Shown here: positions 1 to 9,880 of the stretch, piece after piece
Position numbering within the stretch: the stretch's first letter is position 1
Layout of the letters: each line of letters begins with the position of its first letter
Assembly (NCBI GenBank): GCA_022495995.1
Contig: JAFEMH010000936.1
Span: 513,856-577,855, forward strand
DNA length: 64,000 nucleotides
Direction: 5' to 3'
DNA from: Adenophora triphylla var. japonica
Lineage: Eukaryota; Streptophyta; Magnoliopsida; Asterales; Campanulaceae
Translations under genes and position numbers: made by a program
Notes under the pieces: model-generated
Seen by the model: only the letters and a program-made list of their open reading frames with translations
What the model was told of the DNA's origin: nothing
Databases searched by the model: none

Positions 1-658
1 TTCGCTATCTTTCTAAGAATTCAAGAATAGTAGCTTTCTTTTTCAAATGCTCCATCCATTCCAAAGTAATAGACTTTTTTTCTTTTTGGGTTGTTCCAAA
101 AAAAAATGTCTGGTTAAAAAGCTGTAATTCTAACGTAATTTCAAAAAGGTAAAAGCATCATAAGCAAATAACGCTACATTAAAAGTTTGATTTTTCAAAT
201 GAGATTTTTTTTATTTTGGGTAGGGGTGGGGGAGCAAGTGTTTTAATTATTATTTTTTTATGTGTCCAAGAGCGAAGAGATTATAATCAAATATACCTAG
301 AAAATTGTCCGCACTATACTTGATGTTCATGTTTCTTACTACTCCCTCAACCCTTGATATTCACGCTCACATTTGACCTGTCAACATTTCACTCATTTCG
401 TTTCATAATAATAAGTGTCGCAATTAATTTGTAAATAAGTGAAATTCACATTTAAACAGTTGAATGCAGCCAATATTGGCACCATTCCAATACATTTATT
501 TAGACATTAGACAAAACCCGAAATGTATACATTTCCTCCGGTTAGCCGCACTGATCATGACAATTCTCAAGAGAATCCATCAGCTCGTAATGTTTTCTAC
601 CTTCCTTTACATAAATCTACAGTAGTAATATTACCTTTAACTTCTCGGTTTATACTGT
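1..658. other. AT-rich non-genic sequence at left edge
   Basis: I see no gene here. The sequence is AT-rich with homopolymer runs. A CTCCCTCAACCC motif near 343 resembles a MITE end, but I could not find a matching partner end. The last exon of the P450 pseudogene begins just to the right. Confidence 0.5.
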
Positions 659-756
659 TTAGGCAATTGCAGGCTCAATTTGCCGTTGCGTAACTTTCAT
701 GTACAACCCCTGCAACACAACACCCATCATTACAACACCTAAATAATGTGCAAATA

Positions 757-1009
757 CTCCCTCCGTCCCATAATAATGTTCTCATTAGATCAGTCATGTA
801 AGTCATGTATTTACTTGTCTAATATAACCCTTAATGAAACTACATGCTACACTCCCGACTTTAATACTCAAAGGGTACACTTTTTTTTCCCCCAAAAAGA
901 TAATGTAGGAAGTTCAATGGTTTAAGTCACTCAATTATGGAAATGAGAACATCATTTGCGAAAAAAATAAAAAATGGCAAATGGGAACATCTTTATGGGA
1001 CAGAGGGAG
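757..1009. mobile_element. Stowaway-like MITE (TA-flanked, CTCCCTCCGTCCC ends)
   Basis: The left end CTCCCTCCGTCCCATAATAA pairs with the right end TTATGGGACAGAGGGAG. TA lies on both sides (755-756 and 1010-1011). The size is 253 bp with no ORF, as expected for a Tc1/mariner-derived MITE. It sits between two exons of the P450 pseudogene. Confidence 0.8.
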
Positions 1010-1318
1010 TAAATTGCAACCGTAGAATATTAACCAACTCAACTTTCACGAGCCTTCTTCCAACTAAGGGGTCAAGTTGCAATTTTAATGTCTTACTTCA
1101 TGCAAATAATGTATAATTTTTTCATTAAACCGGACCGGCCTAAAACCAAATGAAAGAATCAGGAACCAACACAAAGCTCATATGCTGCAAAAATATTGCT
1201 AGACACAATTGCTTCAAGTAAAGCAAATCGATCCCCTACGCATTTACGTGGACCTCCACTAAATGGAATGAACCTGTGAAATGAAGGAAGTTGCAGATAT
1301 TAGAATCCACAGCTGAAG

Positions 1319-1322
1319 TGGA

Positions 1323-1382
<60 letters not shown>

Positions 1383-1384
1383 GG
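1319..1384. repeat. (GAAA)n microsatellite
   Basis: About 15 tandem GAAA units, lying in an intron position of the P450 pseudogene on the opposite strand. Confidence 0.95.
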
Positions 1385-2027
1385 ACGGAAAAAAAACATT
1401 TAATCAGTATTTGATTTGTTTGGCACTGGACCTTCCAGGTCAAATCTTGCAGGTACAAACTCTTCCGCTTGATCCCAAACCTTCAAATATCGAATGAAAC
1501 AAAATGAACACTAATAGAACAGTTCATCGAGAACAGATTATTGTTTATCAGACACTCTGAAAATAAATAAGTGCTTTTTATACACTTTAATGGCGAAGAT
1601 AAATAAATATCCTTGTTATCCACTTCCTAAACATATAGTTTTACGATAATAAAATGAATTGTGAGAAAATTTTGGTAAAAAAGCATTTAGGGACAAAGTT
1701 TTTGACAAAGAAGATATTCATTTTGGAAAAAAAAAAATCTTGAATTTGGAGGGAAACAAGGAGTAATAACAATAATAAATGTCATACCCGTAAAGAATGA
1801 TGGATATTATAGACGAAAATCATTATATCTTGACCAGGATTGCTTTATAATTCCCAGGAAGAACATCAGCAACTGTAGCTCTTCTTATCAGGAGGATGTG
1901 GGTAGAGGTGCATAGACTCGTTTATACATCGAGTGATGAACTTGAGGCTCTTTACGTCTTCAAAAGTAGGACGTCGTCCCCGTAACACTCTGACTTCATC
2001 TTGTGCTTTCTTTAATGCAGATGGATC

Positions 2028-2692
2028 CTACAGAAGAAAATAAAAATTTAATGGAAACTAAAAGTGTACTGCATTGACACATATAAGGCAAAATGGAAAC
2101 ATGGTGAAATTGTCATAATAGTACATTAAAGGGACAGGGAAAAGTTCAATTTCGTAACCTTTATCAGTGCATGCAGCTGATGGTTTGGAGGTCTTTTTCA
2201 GTTGTCCATTTGCATTGCTTTTCTTGGAAATAAGTTGATCGGTGTTAGTAATACTAATACAAAATTACTATTACTCAGCCTCCCCCTCTCTTAATCCTCA
2301 TTTATCCAATCTCCTCATCATTACAATGGCAGTTTTGAAAGTTGAATAATTTAACCCCTCTATTTTACTAAAGGGACTGTCTTAACAACAGAGGGAGAAT
2401 ATGATAATAACAAATTCTGAACAGACAACAACCAACTAATATTTGCAAATCCAGGGTTAAGATCTTGGATTGCCAAACTATGAAAATCATCAAATAAGAC
2501 TATATAGAATCTAGATAATGTAAGGCAAGGCACAAATATCAGGTGCAGACCTAACTATTTCATAATTGACACTCATTACACAGCTAAGAAAAGACTAATA
2601 GGGCACTATTCAACCTAAATATGGTGTTCAATTACATACAAGAAAAAATTGTAAGAGTCCATGTTTGAAAATTTCAACCTTTCAGGCAGTAC
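2028..2692. other. Non-coding spacer between SerRS exon and P450 exons
   Basis: I find no exon of either gene here. A likely MITE occupies about 2277-2396, with CCTCCCCCTCTC-like and ACAGAGGGAG-like ends. The rest is AT-rich and intron-like. Confidence 0.45.
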
Positions 2693-2887
2693 CTTGTAAA
2701 GTTCTTCATCAAATTGTGCCAATTGAGCACATTTTGCCATTATATCCTTTCTCATAAAGAATGGAGTATGCAATGCAGTGTACCCCCCTTTTCCCTAAAA
2801 AATCGAGACCAAAGTTAATCAGCGCTTGATTAAGAAGTACTCCATCTCCTTTAAGATAGAAACCTCTCCCTCCAGCTACATTAGCAC
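2693..2887 (-). pseudogene. Seryl-tRNA synthetase exon fragment
   Basis: One open 65-codon exon reads ANVAGGRGFYLKGDGVLLNQ, then ALINFGLDFL, then [20 protein letters not shown], then [12 protein letters not shown]. This is the class II aminoacyl-tRNA synthetase core of cytosolic SerRS, including the GFYLKG segment. It begins after a GAATAG acceptor and ends at an AAG/GT donor, so both splice sites are preserved. The upstream coiled-coil domain and the downstream motifs 2 and 3 are not recognisable nearby, so the enzyme cannot be made from this locus. It lies upstream of the P450 exons in the same orientation and downstream of a telo-box leader. Unlike the P450 exons it has no frameshift. Confidence 0.8.
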
Positions 2888-3117
2888 CTATTCAACATGT
2901 ATTCACAAAATTACTAATCCGCATTACAAATCCGCACATGAAATTCAACAATAAAAACATCCTAATGATGAGAAAGCTAGATTCAGTGCAACGAATTTGA
3001 AGATTATGAAAGGGATTTGGGGGTTAGGGTTAGGAATTGGGCAAAAATCCCATAAACAAATTGCAGATTATAGAGGGAGAGGGAAAAAATGATAGAAGAA
3101 AAAGAAAATTGAGGGTT

Positions 3118-3460
3118 TTACCTTAAAGCAATCACCTTGAAGAACAGAGAACTGGGCTTAGGGAGATGAGGGCGGCGGATTAGGGTTAGGGTTTCAGTTG
3201 GGGGTTCGAACAATGCATGAATTGCAGAAGAGAAAAGAGAGAGAGAGAGAGAGTTGTGAAGGCGGCCGAGAGAGAGACGACGATGAGAGGGATTGACGCC
3301 ATGGAAGAAGAATAGAGGAAAGAGAGAGAGAGAGCGGCGGCGATGATCACGAAAGGAGAGAGGGGGCGGCAGCAACCGGGGAAGAGGGGGAGCGTTTGAA
3401 TTTTTTGTTTGCAGTGACGCTGGGCAGAGATCAAGAAGTAGAACGCGGAAGGCAAAAAGA
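3118..3460 (-). promoter_or_regulatory. Telo-box promoter/5' leader feeding the SerRS fragment
   Basis: Read on the minus strand, this is a CT-rich leader with a double telo-box (AAACCCTAACCCTAA, about 3180-3196), (CT)n tracts and possible donors near 3138 and 3118. Telo-boxes are common in promoters and leaders of plant translation genes, which fits SerRS. Two short overlapping reading frames here have no recognisable domain, so I treat the sequence as leader. It could instead be an unrelated small gene. Confidence 0.4.
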
Positions 3461-4236
3461 CGGACTAAGTTATTTATTTATTAGGGGTATTTTCAAGAAT
3501 TGACAGAATATTAAAATATCATTTAAAGCATTGTAATTATAAATGTGATTGAACATCAAATTACTTTTCTACCCTTACTTTGAGCGGGAAAATGAGTGCT
3601 TGCACTTGCCTCATTATATAGTTATAGATTTGATCTAATTGCCATTAATGACCCTACTGAAGTTTACTTATTATTCCATAACTCTCTCTTCTTCCTTGAT
3701 TGCCTCTCATCATTTCTTCTCTTCCTTTTCCTCCTTAGTTGACAATTTTGAGAGTTCAATTATTTAATTTAACAATTATGAAAATGAGATTATTATTTTT
3801 TTGAGACGAACAAAAATGACAAATGAAAACATTTTTATGAGATAGAGAGCGTAATTTATAATGTGCGCCATTTTTACGATTTCGTTAGTTATTTTAACGG
3901 TATGGGTCGATTAGAAATAATATTATAGTTATCGGTGTCCGATTAAAATGTTAAGGAAACTAAGCTACAAAATGGGCAAAAAACAGAAAACCCCTTATTA
4001 TAAGTTTTCTATGATCTGGATAATCTCCTTCTACTTCAACATTAGACTACCAGCAATGGTAGTATGGATTGCTGAATGAAATTGATTTCACCTAGCTCAA
4101 ACCATGCAATGAGAAGATGAAAAGGGGTTGGTTGGATTGGTGGGATGAAAACTTTCATCCCGGTTGAAAGTTTTTGTTTGTTTTTTTTTTTTTAATTGGA
4201 CACGTGTCGGCTTATCATTGGAGGAGGCCAAGGCGC

Positions 4237-4271
4237 GTGCGCCTCACGCCCCGGATAGGCGCGTGAGGCGC
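4237..4271. repeat. GC-rich hairpin
   Basis: GCGCCTCACGC and GCGTGAGGCGC form a perfect 11-bp inverted repeat around an 11-base loop, in otherwise AT-rich DNA. CACGTGTCGGC and CAAGTGTCAGC lie on either side at about 4202 and 4310, which suggests the core of a degenerate transposon. Confidence 0.6.
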
Positions 4272-4369
4272 AGTGGTTTTATTTTTTTATTTTTTTTCCT
4301 GGGTTTGACAAGTGTCAGCTTCTTATTGGTTAGTTGGATTTTCGAAAAAAAAAATTATCCCAAATTTTT

Positions 4370-4612
4370 GAGCTTAATTATCACCTAGTAAATTAATTTT
4401 TTTTAAACCAAAATTCATCATTTTTTTCCTTACAAATTGATATAAGTTTCATTTGATTTGGATACAAAAAAAAAAAAAATACTCATTTTTCAATTTGAGC
4501 TTAATTATCACCTAGTAAATTATTTTTTTTTTATTTTTTTTTGTTCACCAAAATTCATCATTTTTTTCCCTACAAATTGATATAAGTTTCATTTGACTTG
4601 GACAAAAAAAAA
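4370..4612. repeat. Tandem duplication, about 126 bp x 2
   Basis: GAGCTTAATTATCACCTAGT, followed by the segment containing AAATTGATATAAGTTTCATT, occurs twice head to tail. The copies differ mainly in poly-A and poly-T tract lengths. Confidence 0.7.
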
Positions 4613-4958
4613 ACACTCAAAGTGGTGAGGTATAGAATGATAAGTTAGAGAGAGTTGAAATTTAATTTAAGTTAGTTATTGTAGGGGGTTAAATGAAATG
4701 GGTAGATAAAATATTAGGTGAATGAGAAAAAGTGTAAAAAGTATTGAATAAAATGGGAAGGAGGTATTAAACCACTGTGGATAGTCTTAGGCACATAAAC
4801 TCCTTGTACAAAAAAATGTTGCAATCATCAATGTTTATCAGCCAAACTAGTAGGCTATATGGCACACGCTTGATTTTGTAGCATGAAATTGTATACAGAG
4901 GTTTTGACGATTTTGTTAGTTATTTTGACGACAGGGGTCGATTAGAAATAATATTATA

Positions 4959-5239
4959 TTCCCTCCGTCCCACTATAGTTGATACCAAGGGGTGGGTTCA
5001 AAAACCAAGGAAAAAGAATAAAATAAAAAAAATGTGTGGTGGAAAATGAAGAGAGAGAATGAGTGGGGTAAATAGTAGTGTTGGTTGAATAAATGTGTGG
5101 TAGAAAATGAAGAGAGAGAATGAGTGGTGGGGTAGAGTGAATATAAAAATATAAAAACTTGGTTATTTTTGGAAGGTGTCAAGTATAGTGGGACGGCCCA
5201 AAATGAAAAGAAGTGTTAAGTATAGTGGAACGGAGGGAG
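4959..5239. mobile_element. Stowaway-like MITE
   Basis: The TTCCCTCCGTCCCACTATAG end pairs with CTATACTT/AAGTATAGTGGAACGGAGGGAG in inverted orientation. TA flanks both sides. The size is 281 bp. Confidence 0.8.
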
Positions 5240-5396
5240 TACTTATTAGGATGATGTCTGAACCCTGTATATTTTAAAAAAAATGTTGCAAATATCAATC
5301 CTCGTCATCCAAAAACTAGTAGGTTAATATATTTTTTGCAACATTTTATAGATGTTTGCAAATTATTTTAAATCGCAAAGAATTTACTCCCTCCGT

Positions 5397-5660
5397 CCCA
5401 CCTTTTTATAGACTTTTGGGTTTTGCACGGGAATTAAGAAGGAAATATTATATTGAAAGTGTTGTGAGTGTGAAAATAAAATAGGAGAGAGAATGAGTGG
5501 AGAGAATAGTAAATTATAATGGTGATGTGAGTATTAAAATAATGTAGGAGAGAGAATGAGTGGAGAGAATAGTAAAGATTCCTTTCCATTTTAGGAAAGT
5601 ATATATTATTGTGGGACGCCCAAAAAGGAAAGTTTATATATTATCATGGGACGGAGGGAG
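5397..5660. mobile_element. Stowaway-like MITE
   Basis: CTCCCTCCGTCCCACC at the left and CATGGGACGGAGGGAG at the right, flanked by TA (5395-5396 and 5661-5662). There is an internal near-duplication of a TAGGAGAGAGAATGAGTGGA segment. Confidence 0.8.
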
Positions 5661-5712
5661 TATTTGCCTAATATATAAGCATAGGGGGCTATCTGCAATG
5701 TTGAAATCAATA

Positions 5713-6016
5713 CTTCCTCCGTTCCTCCGTCCCGCTAGAAGCGTCACTTTTTATTCAAAATGGCGTCCCATTTGAAGCGTCACATTTTCAACATTTTTAA
5801 AAAGGAAATGTTTTATTAATATTCTATTATCTTATCCACTATTCCCTCCATTAATTCTCTCTCCTCTATACTCACAACACTTTTTAAATTCACTATTTCT
5901 CCACTAATTCTCTCTCTTATTTTCAAATTACACTCACAATATTTTTTCTTCTCACCTATTTCCTTAATTTGCATACCGGGCTAAAAATGACTACGTTTCT
6001 GCAGGGACGGAGGGAG
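5713..6016. mobile_element. Stowaway-like MITE abutting the L11 gene
   Basis: CTTCCTCCGTTCCTCCGTCC at the left and GCAGGGACGGAGGGAG at the right, with flanking TA. It ends 122 bp before the L11 start codon, so it lies in the proximal promoter or 5' leader of that gene. Confidence 0.75.
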
Positions 6017-6138
6017 TATTTTTTTTTTCGTTTGCTATTTACTCATTAAATACTATTGAAATTGGTGTGAATCGGTATCTGAATCCCCTGGCCGGCATTT
6101 CCCATTTGCCCTAATTGATTCCTCCACGAACAGTCAAA

Positions 6139-6606
6139 ATGGCAACGCTCAAAGAGATTCTAACCCGCCGGCCGGTGGCCGCCACCGTCCGTCTAACAAT
6201 CCCAGCCGGCGGAGCACGTCCAGGTCCACCCGTCGGACCTGCCGTCGGTCAATACAAAGTTAACCTAATGGCTTTCTGTAAGGACTTTAATGCTCGCACG
6301 CAGAAGTACAAGCCAGACACTCCGATCGCCGCCACCGTCACAGTTTTCAAGGACAGCACTTTCGAGCTAAGCGTTAGGTCTCCATCTGTCACTTGGTACC
6401 TGAAGAAGGCCGCCGGAGTCGAATCTGGAAGTAGCCGTCCGGGACATGTAGTGGCCTCAACTTTAACCCTAAAGCATGTGTTCGAGATTGCAAAGATTAA
6501 GCAGGCGGATCCGTATTGTCAGTATATGTCATTGGAGGCGATTTCGAAATCAATTATAGGTACGGCTAATTCTATGGGACTTAAGGTTCAGAAGGATTTG
6601 GATTAG
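6139..6606 (+). CDS. MRPL11: Mitochondrial-type 50S ribosomal protein L11 (uL11m)
   Basis: An intact intronless 155-residue protein starting MATLKEIL. Residues about 13-45 match the uL11 N-terminal domain (ARPGPPVGPAVGQYKVNLMA followed by FCKDFNART). The C-terminal rRNA-binding half includes TPIAATVTVFKDSTFE, then KKAAG, then HVFEIAKIKQADPYCQYMSL, then NSMGLKV. The length is normal for the family. uL11 forms the base of the L7/L12 stalk with 23S-type rRNA. The bacterial-type sequence without a long plastid transit peptide favours the mitochondrial form. I chose the ATG at 6139 because the reading frame upstream of it has no other ATG and the family starts here. The proximal promoter is crowded with MITEs. 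Polyadenylation would fall in the AT-rich sequence after 6606. Confidence 0.92.
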   Translation: MATLKEILTRRPVAATVRLTIPAGGARPGPPVGPAVGQYKVNLMAFCKDFNARTQKYKPDTPIAATVTVFKDSTFELSVRSPSVTWYLKKAAGVESGSSRPGHVVASTLTLKHVFEIAKIKQADPYCQYMSLEAISKSIIGTANSMGLKVQKDLD

Positions 6607-8149
6607 TTATGTTTTCAAATTTTCAATTTCTTGGGTTCTTATTACTGAAGAATTGAGCATGTTTTGATTCCAATCATCCAATGCTTTTCAGTTTTCTTGT
6701 AAAATGGTTTGCTGAATTATTAAGATTACTTGTTTAACTCTAAACAAGTTAGTTTAGGTCAAGATTGTTCAAATTTTCGAGAAAAGGAAATCCTGGCACA
6801 AGCACAAGTTTGAGTTGATCTGATTTGTATTAAGATTAGGTTATGCGTTTCGCAGTAAGGCACACACCCATCCACCTGCTCGCACTCTCACACACACCAC
6901 TCTCCAAATGTGGTGATTGTTGAAGTCTATAGGTTATGTAAGGCCGATTTTGCAGATTAGAAAACGATTTAGAGCAATGAAAAGTGACATGGAGAAAAAG
7001 AAATTGTGCTTTAGAGAAGATGGTGGAAATGATAAGAAGATGATAGAATGTGGTTCTACAATCCAAAGTAAATGTTAGTAGACTATTAGTTGTATAAAGA
7101 AATTTGTAAAATGGATTCTTGTGGAGCCACTCAAAGTATTTTTACACTTAAATAAATGTAAATGTTGTACGAAAATTGTCCGAAATGGGTGTCGATTTTA
7201 TTTTGGTGAACATAGTAAATCCGTGCTTATCAATCATCACGTACCGATTTACACTTGCTATCACGATTTGGGGAAGTTACTAGTATTGTATTTCCTCCTT
7301 CCGTAGGCTATGTTGATGCAGTGTTCAATATTTGGTAAGTAACGACTTTGGTCAGCTCTATTTCTCCTCTAAACAAACAGGTAACACTAGCATTTTACTG
7401 GTGTTTTTGTAGAAGTTTGCTCTCTCTATATGCTCCGGCTAAAGGTAGATACTGTACATTTCACCCACACCAAGTCAACATATAGAGTATTAAATCTGCA
7501 AGTTATGTTCTTTTTGCCATTTCGGCACAGTCCACCATCTGCTTGATGAAATGCCTAGCCCGATTGGATCCCCACCAAAGGATGGCATTTTCATCACCAA
7601 CGTACGTGGACCGTGGAGAGCTCTAATGGTTAGAAATGCTATTATTAGGGGGTCCGTTTGATAACCCGATAAAAGCTTGGATAGGAAAACTAAGGCCAAA
7701 ATTATAGTCCTCACTATACTTTAGGCCAATTTCAAATGTTCTCACTGAACTAATTTGTTTACAAAAGTCATCACTGAACTATTCAGGATTTTAAAATGTC
7801 ACAACTCCGTCTAAAAAATCATCAAAATGTAATGAATGTTAGTCATGTGAGCTCACGTGACAAACCTCCATTAAAATTTGCTATATTTCATTAACACCCG
7901 TTAATGAAGCAAAAAAAAAAAAATAATAAAAAAAAAATTGAAAAGAAAACCCAACCCAACAGCTTCACCCACCATTCAACCATTTCCCCCCTCCTCCACC
8001 CTCTTCCTTGCCTCCCAAATACCCCTCCACGTCAAAATCTCATCCCCCACTCCTCCTATTAAGACCTTCCTCCCCACCCTTATAGTGACCACCCTTCCCC
8101 CACCAAAACTATTATTCTCCTCTATCTACTCTGTCAAAGTTTAATTTAG
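6607..8149. other. L11 downstream region, no confirmed gene
   Basis: AT-rich. On the minus strand around 7500-7610, a frame reads ENAILWWGSNRARHFIKQMV then DCAEMAKRT and stops. It looks gene-like, but I do not recognise it. 7700-7870 resembles a common plant non-coding repeat (CTTTAGGCCAATTTCAAATG). 7940-8115 is a strongly pyrimidine-rich tract; the open frame there is low complexity. Confidence 0.4.
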
Positions 8150-8436
8150 TTGACCAAATGCGACATTTATTATAGGACAGATGGAGAATTATTTATTCCA
8201 TGAAAAGGGTGGTATTATTAATTACGGGATAAGTAATCATGTTTACACTTCTCTTTCTAGCAAACGAGCCCTTAAACTTCTTCATGTTTACACTTCTCTT
8301 ACTAGCAAACCAGCCCTTAAACTTCTTGACATGGTTTCCTAGTTCCATAAGAGGCCAAATTTGAAGCTTTACGATTTGATACTCAGACATTCTTGTTAAA
8401 AGGAAGACATTAACATTTCTATGAAAAAGATGATGG
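8150..8436. repeat. Host segment, copy 1 (flanks LTR element F)
   Basis: The segment with TGGTATTATTAATTACGG, TTGACATGGTTTCCTAGTTC, GAAGCTTTACGATTT and AAAGATGATGG recurs at 9641-9880. Here a 50-bp part (TTTACACTTCTCTT...AACTTCTT) is also duplicated in tandem. Confidence 0.75.
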
Positions 8437-9510
8437 TTTGGGGATTTGGGGGATCACATACCTGCCTAACCCATAATAGCACTCCTAACATGGGGAAAAT
8501 AATTAACATGTAGTAAATATGAAAGAAATAAACAACCCTCTCATATATATATCCCCTTGCGATCTTTCTTTAACCCAAGTTGACTGCCCCATGAACACCT
8601 TGAGTCTAGGCCACGATCTTGACTGAATTTCTGCAACCTCTTTACCACGGATTCCTGCAATCTAAACCATTTGAATCTGCTTCCACATGCACCTATGCAA
8701 TTGAATCTTGATTTTCTGCAGCCTCCATTTTAATCAAATCTAGGCATTCCTCGGATCTTCCATCAGAGTTCTGATACCAGTTGTTGGGGATTTGGGGGGA
8801 TCAAACAACCGCCTATACTATACTAGCAGTCCTAACATAGTGAGAATAAATAAGAGAAATAACACAATAATTTAGTAACCAAGTTCACCAACGCATGGCT
8901 ATATCCGGTGTGGGAGGATATGCAATATAATCAATATTGGGTGGTTATTACAACTTTACACATGCGATCACTAACATCTAAGCATGCCTACTCTCCATGA
9001 ACAACCCCCTCATATATATTTTCTCTCCTCTAAGATGAACACACCTACCTCGGTCATGGCTAGGGTTGTAAGAGTGCCCATCATCATGGCATCTCCTAGG
9101 CCCCCTTCCCTCTCTTGACAGTATTTGTGACTCTCTATTGTGTATCCTAGATCTCTTCGTCAATCACACAATACAATGGTCGAAACTATGTTTATATAGG
9201 TGTATAAAAAGCTCTAAATCTATTCGTAGTCGAAATCATGTTTAAAATATGAAACTAGACCTGATTTGATTTGCACGGCCGGGCATGAATTTTTGCATAA
9301 CCCTGCAAGCAACCCAAATCTTCAGTTCTCGTATTATTGCTTTTGCACGATCGTGCAAACTCCTATATGCGGGCGTGTCAGACCCTCTTTGGTTGAGTCT
9401 CCCTTTTTTCTTCCTCTCTTGAACACTTATATCCCGACTTGAATTTGTCCTTTGTTTAAACTCATTCTCCTCCTCCGTCTCTATGTTGGTTTAAACTGCA
9501 TAATCCAACA
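8436..9510 (-). mobile_element. Non-autonomous LTR element F (damaged)
   Basis: On the minus strand a 729-bp LTR (8782-9510, TGTTGG...CCAACA) is followed at once by the primer-binding motif CTGGTATCAGA (plus 8770-8780), and then by about 160 bp of internal sequence without ORFs. A shortened second LTR begins near 8436 (GGGATTTGGGGGATCA). The layout and LTR ends resemble element D at 30-32.6 kb, but the sequence differs. The LTR holds an 18-bp perfect palindrome (9342-9359) upstream of a TATATAAA box (9191-9198 on the minus strand). There are no proteins, so it would need helper enzymes. Confidence 0.65.
9342..9359. promoter_or_regulatory. 18-bp perfect palindrome in LTR F
   Basis: TTTGCACGATCGTGCAAA is a perfect palindrome with core CGATCG. 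It lies upstream of the minus-strand TATA box of LTR F. A degenerate relative, TTGCACGGCCGGGC, lies at 9271. Confidence 0.6.
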
Positions 9511-9640
9511 ATGTTACATTTATTTCGAGATAGAGAGAGTATTAATTTCTTGAACACTTGTATCCCGACTAGAATTTCTCCTTTGTTTAAACTCATTCTC
9601 CTCCTCCGTCTCTATGTTGGTTTAAACTGCATAATTCAAC

Positions 9641-9880
9641 AATGTGATATTTATTTCGAGACAAAGGGGTATTAATTTCTCCCATGGAAAAGCATGGTAT
9701 TATTAATTACGGTATAAATAATCATATATTTACACTTCTCTCGTTACCAAACGAGACCTTAAACTTGACATGGTTTCCTAGTTCCAAAAGAGGCCGAATT
9801 TGAAGCTTTACGATTTAATACTCGATGTTCTTGTTAAAAGGAAGACATCGACATTTCTATGAAAAAGACGATGGTTTGTG
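9641..9880. repeat. Host segment, copy 2
   Basis: The diverged second copy of 8150-8436 without the internal 50-bp tandem. Separately, 9415-9545 and 9541-9680 repeat a stretch containing CCTTTGTTTAAACTCATTCT, which is the end of LTR F plus its flank. Confidence 0.7.

Larger units (their letters stand above)
659..2027 (-). pseudogene. CYP97C1/LUT1-like cytochrome P450 pseudogene (3' half)
   Basis: Four exons of a CYP97C-type P450 can be read on the minus strand. In the family this is the plastid carotenoid epsilon-ring hydroxylase of lutein synthesis. Exon 1788-2027 has a TGTAG acceptor and a GT donor and reads KKAQDEV, then [20 protein letters not shown], then LYPHPP. The ExxR motif is E-S-M-H, so the conserved Arg is lost, and a 5-base deletion plus a second indel shift the frame at '[16 protein letters not shown]'. 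Exon 1403-1480 reads [20 protein letters not shown] and ends in a stop. Exon 1141-1273 has the haem loop [20 protein letters not shown] with its Cys, then a 2-base deletion. Exon 659-709 reads GLYMKVTQRQIEPAIA plus a stop. The 5' half is missing and a MITE lies between the last two exons. CYP97C is the best match by memory of the family; other CYP97 clades are less likely. Confidence 0.8.
3461..4958. other. Intergenic, repeat-rich, no gene seen
   Basis: No coding sequence is supported. A segment of about 58 bp occurs twice (about 3867-3925 and 4902-4957), each time containing GGGTCGATTAGAAATAATAT. MITE-like ends occur near 3840-3855. Confidence 0.45.

Noticed and set aside
3118..3455. Two overlapping minus-strand ORFs (85 and 89 codons)
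   Set aside because: CT-rich leader sequence with telo-box and splice-like borders. No conserved protein features.
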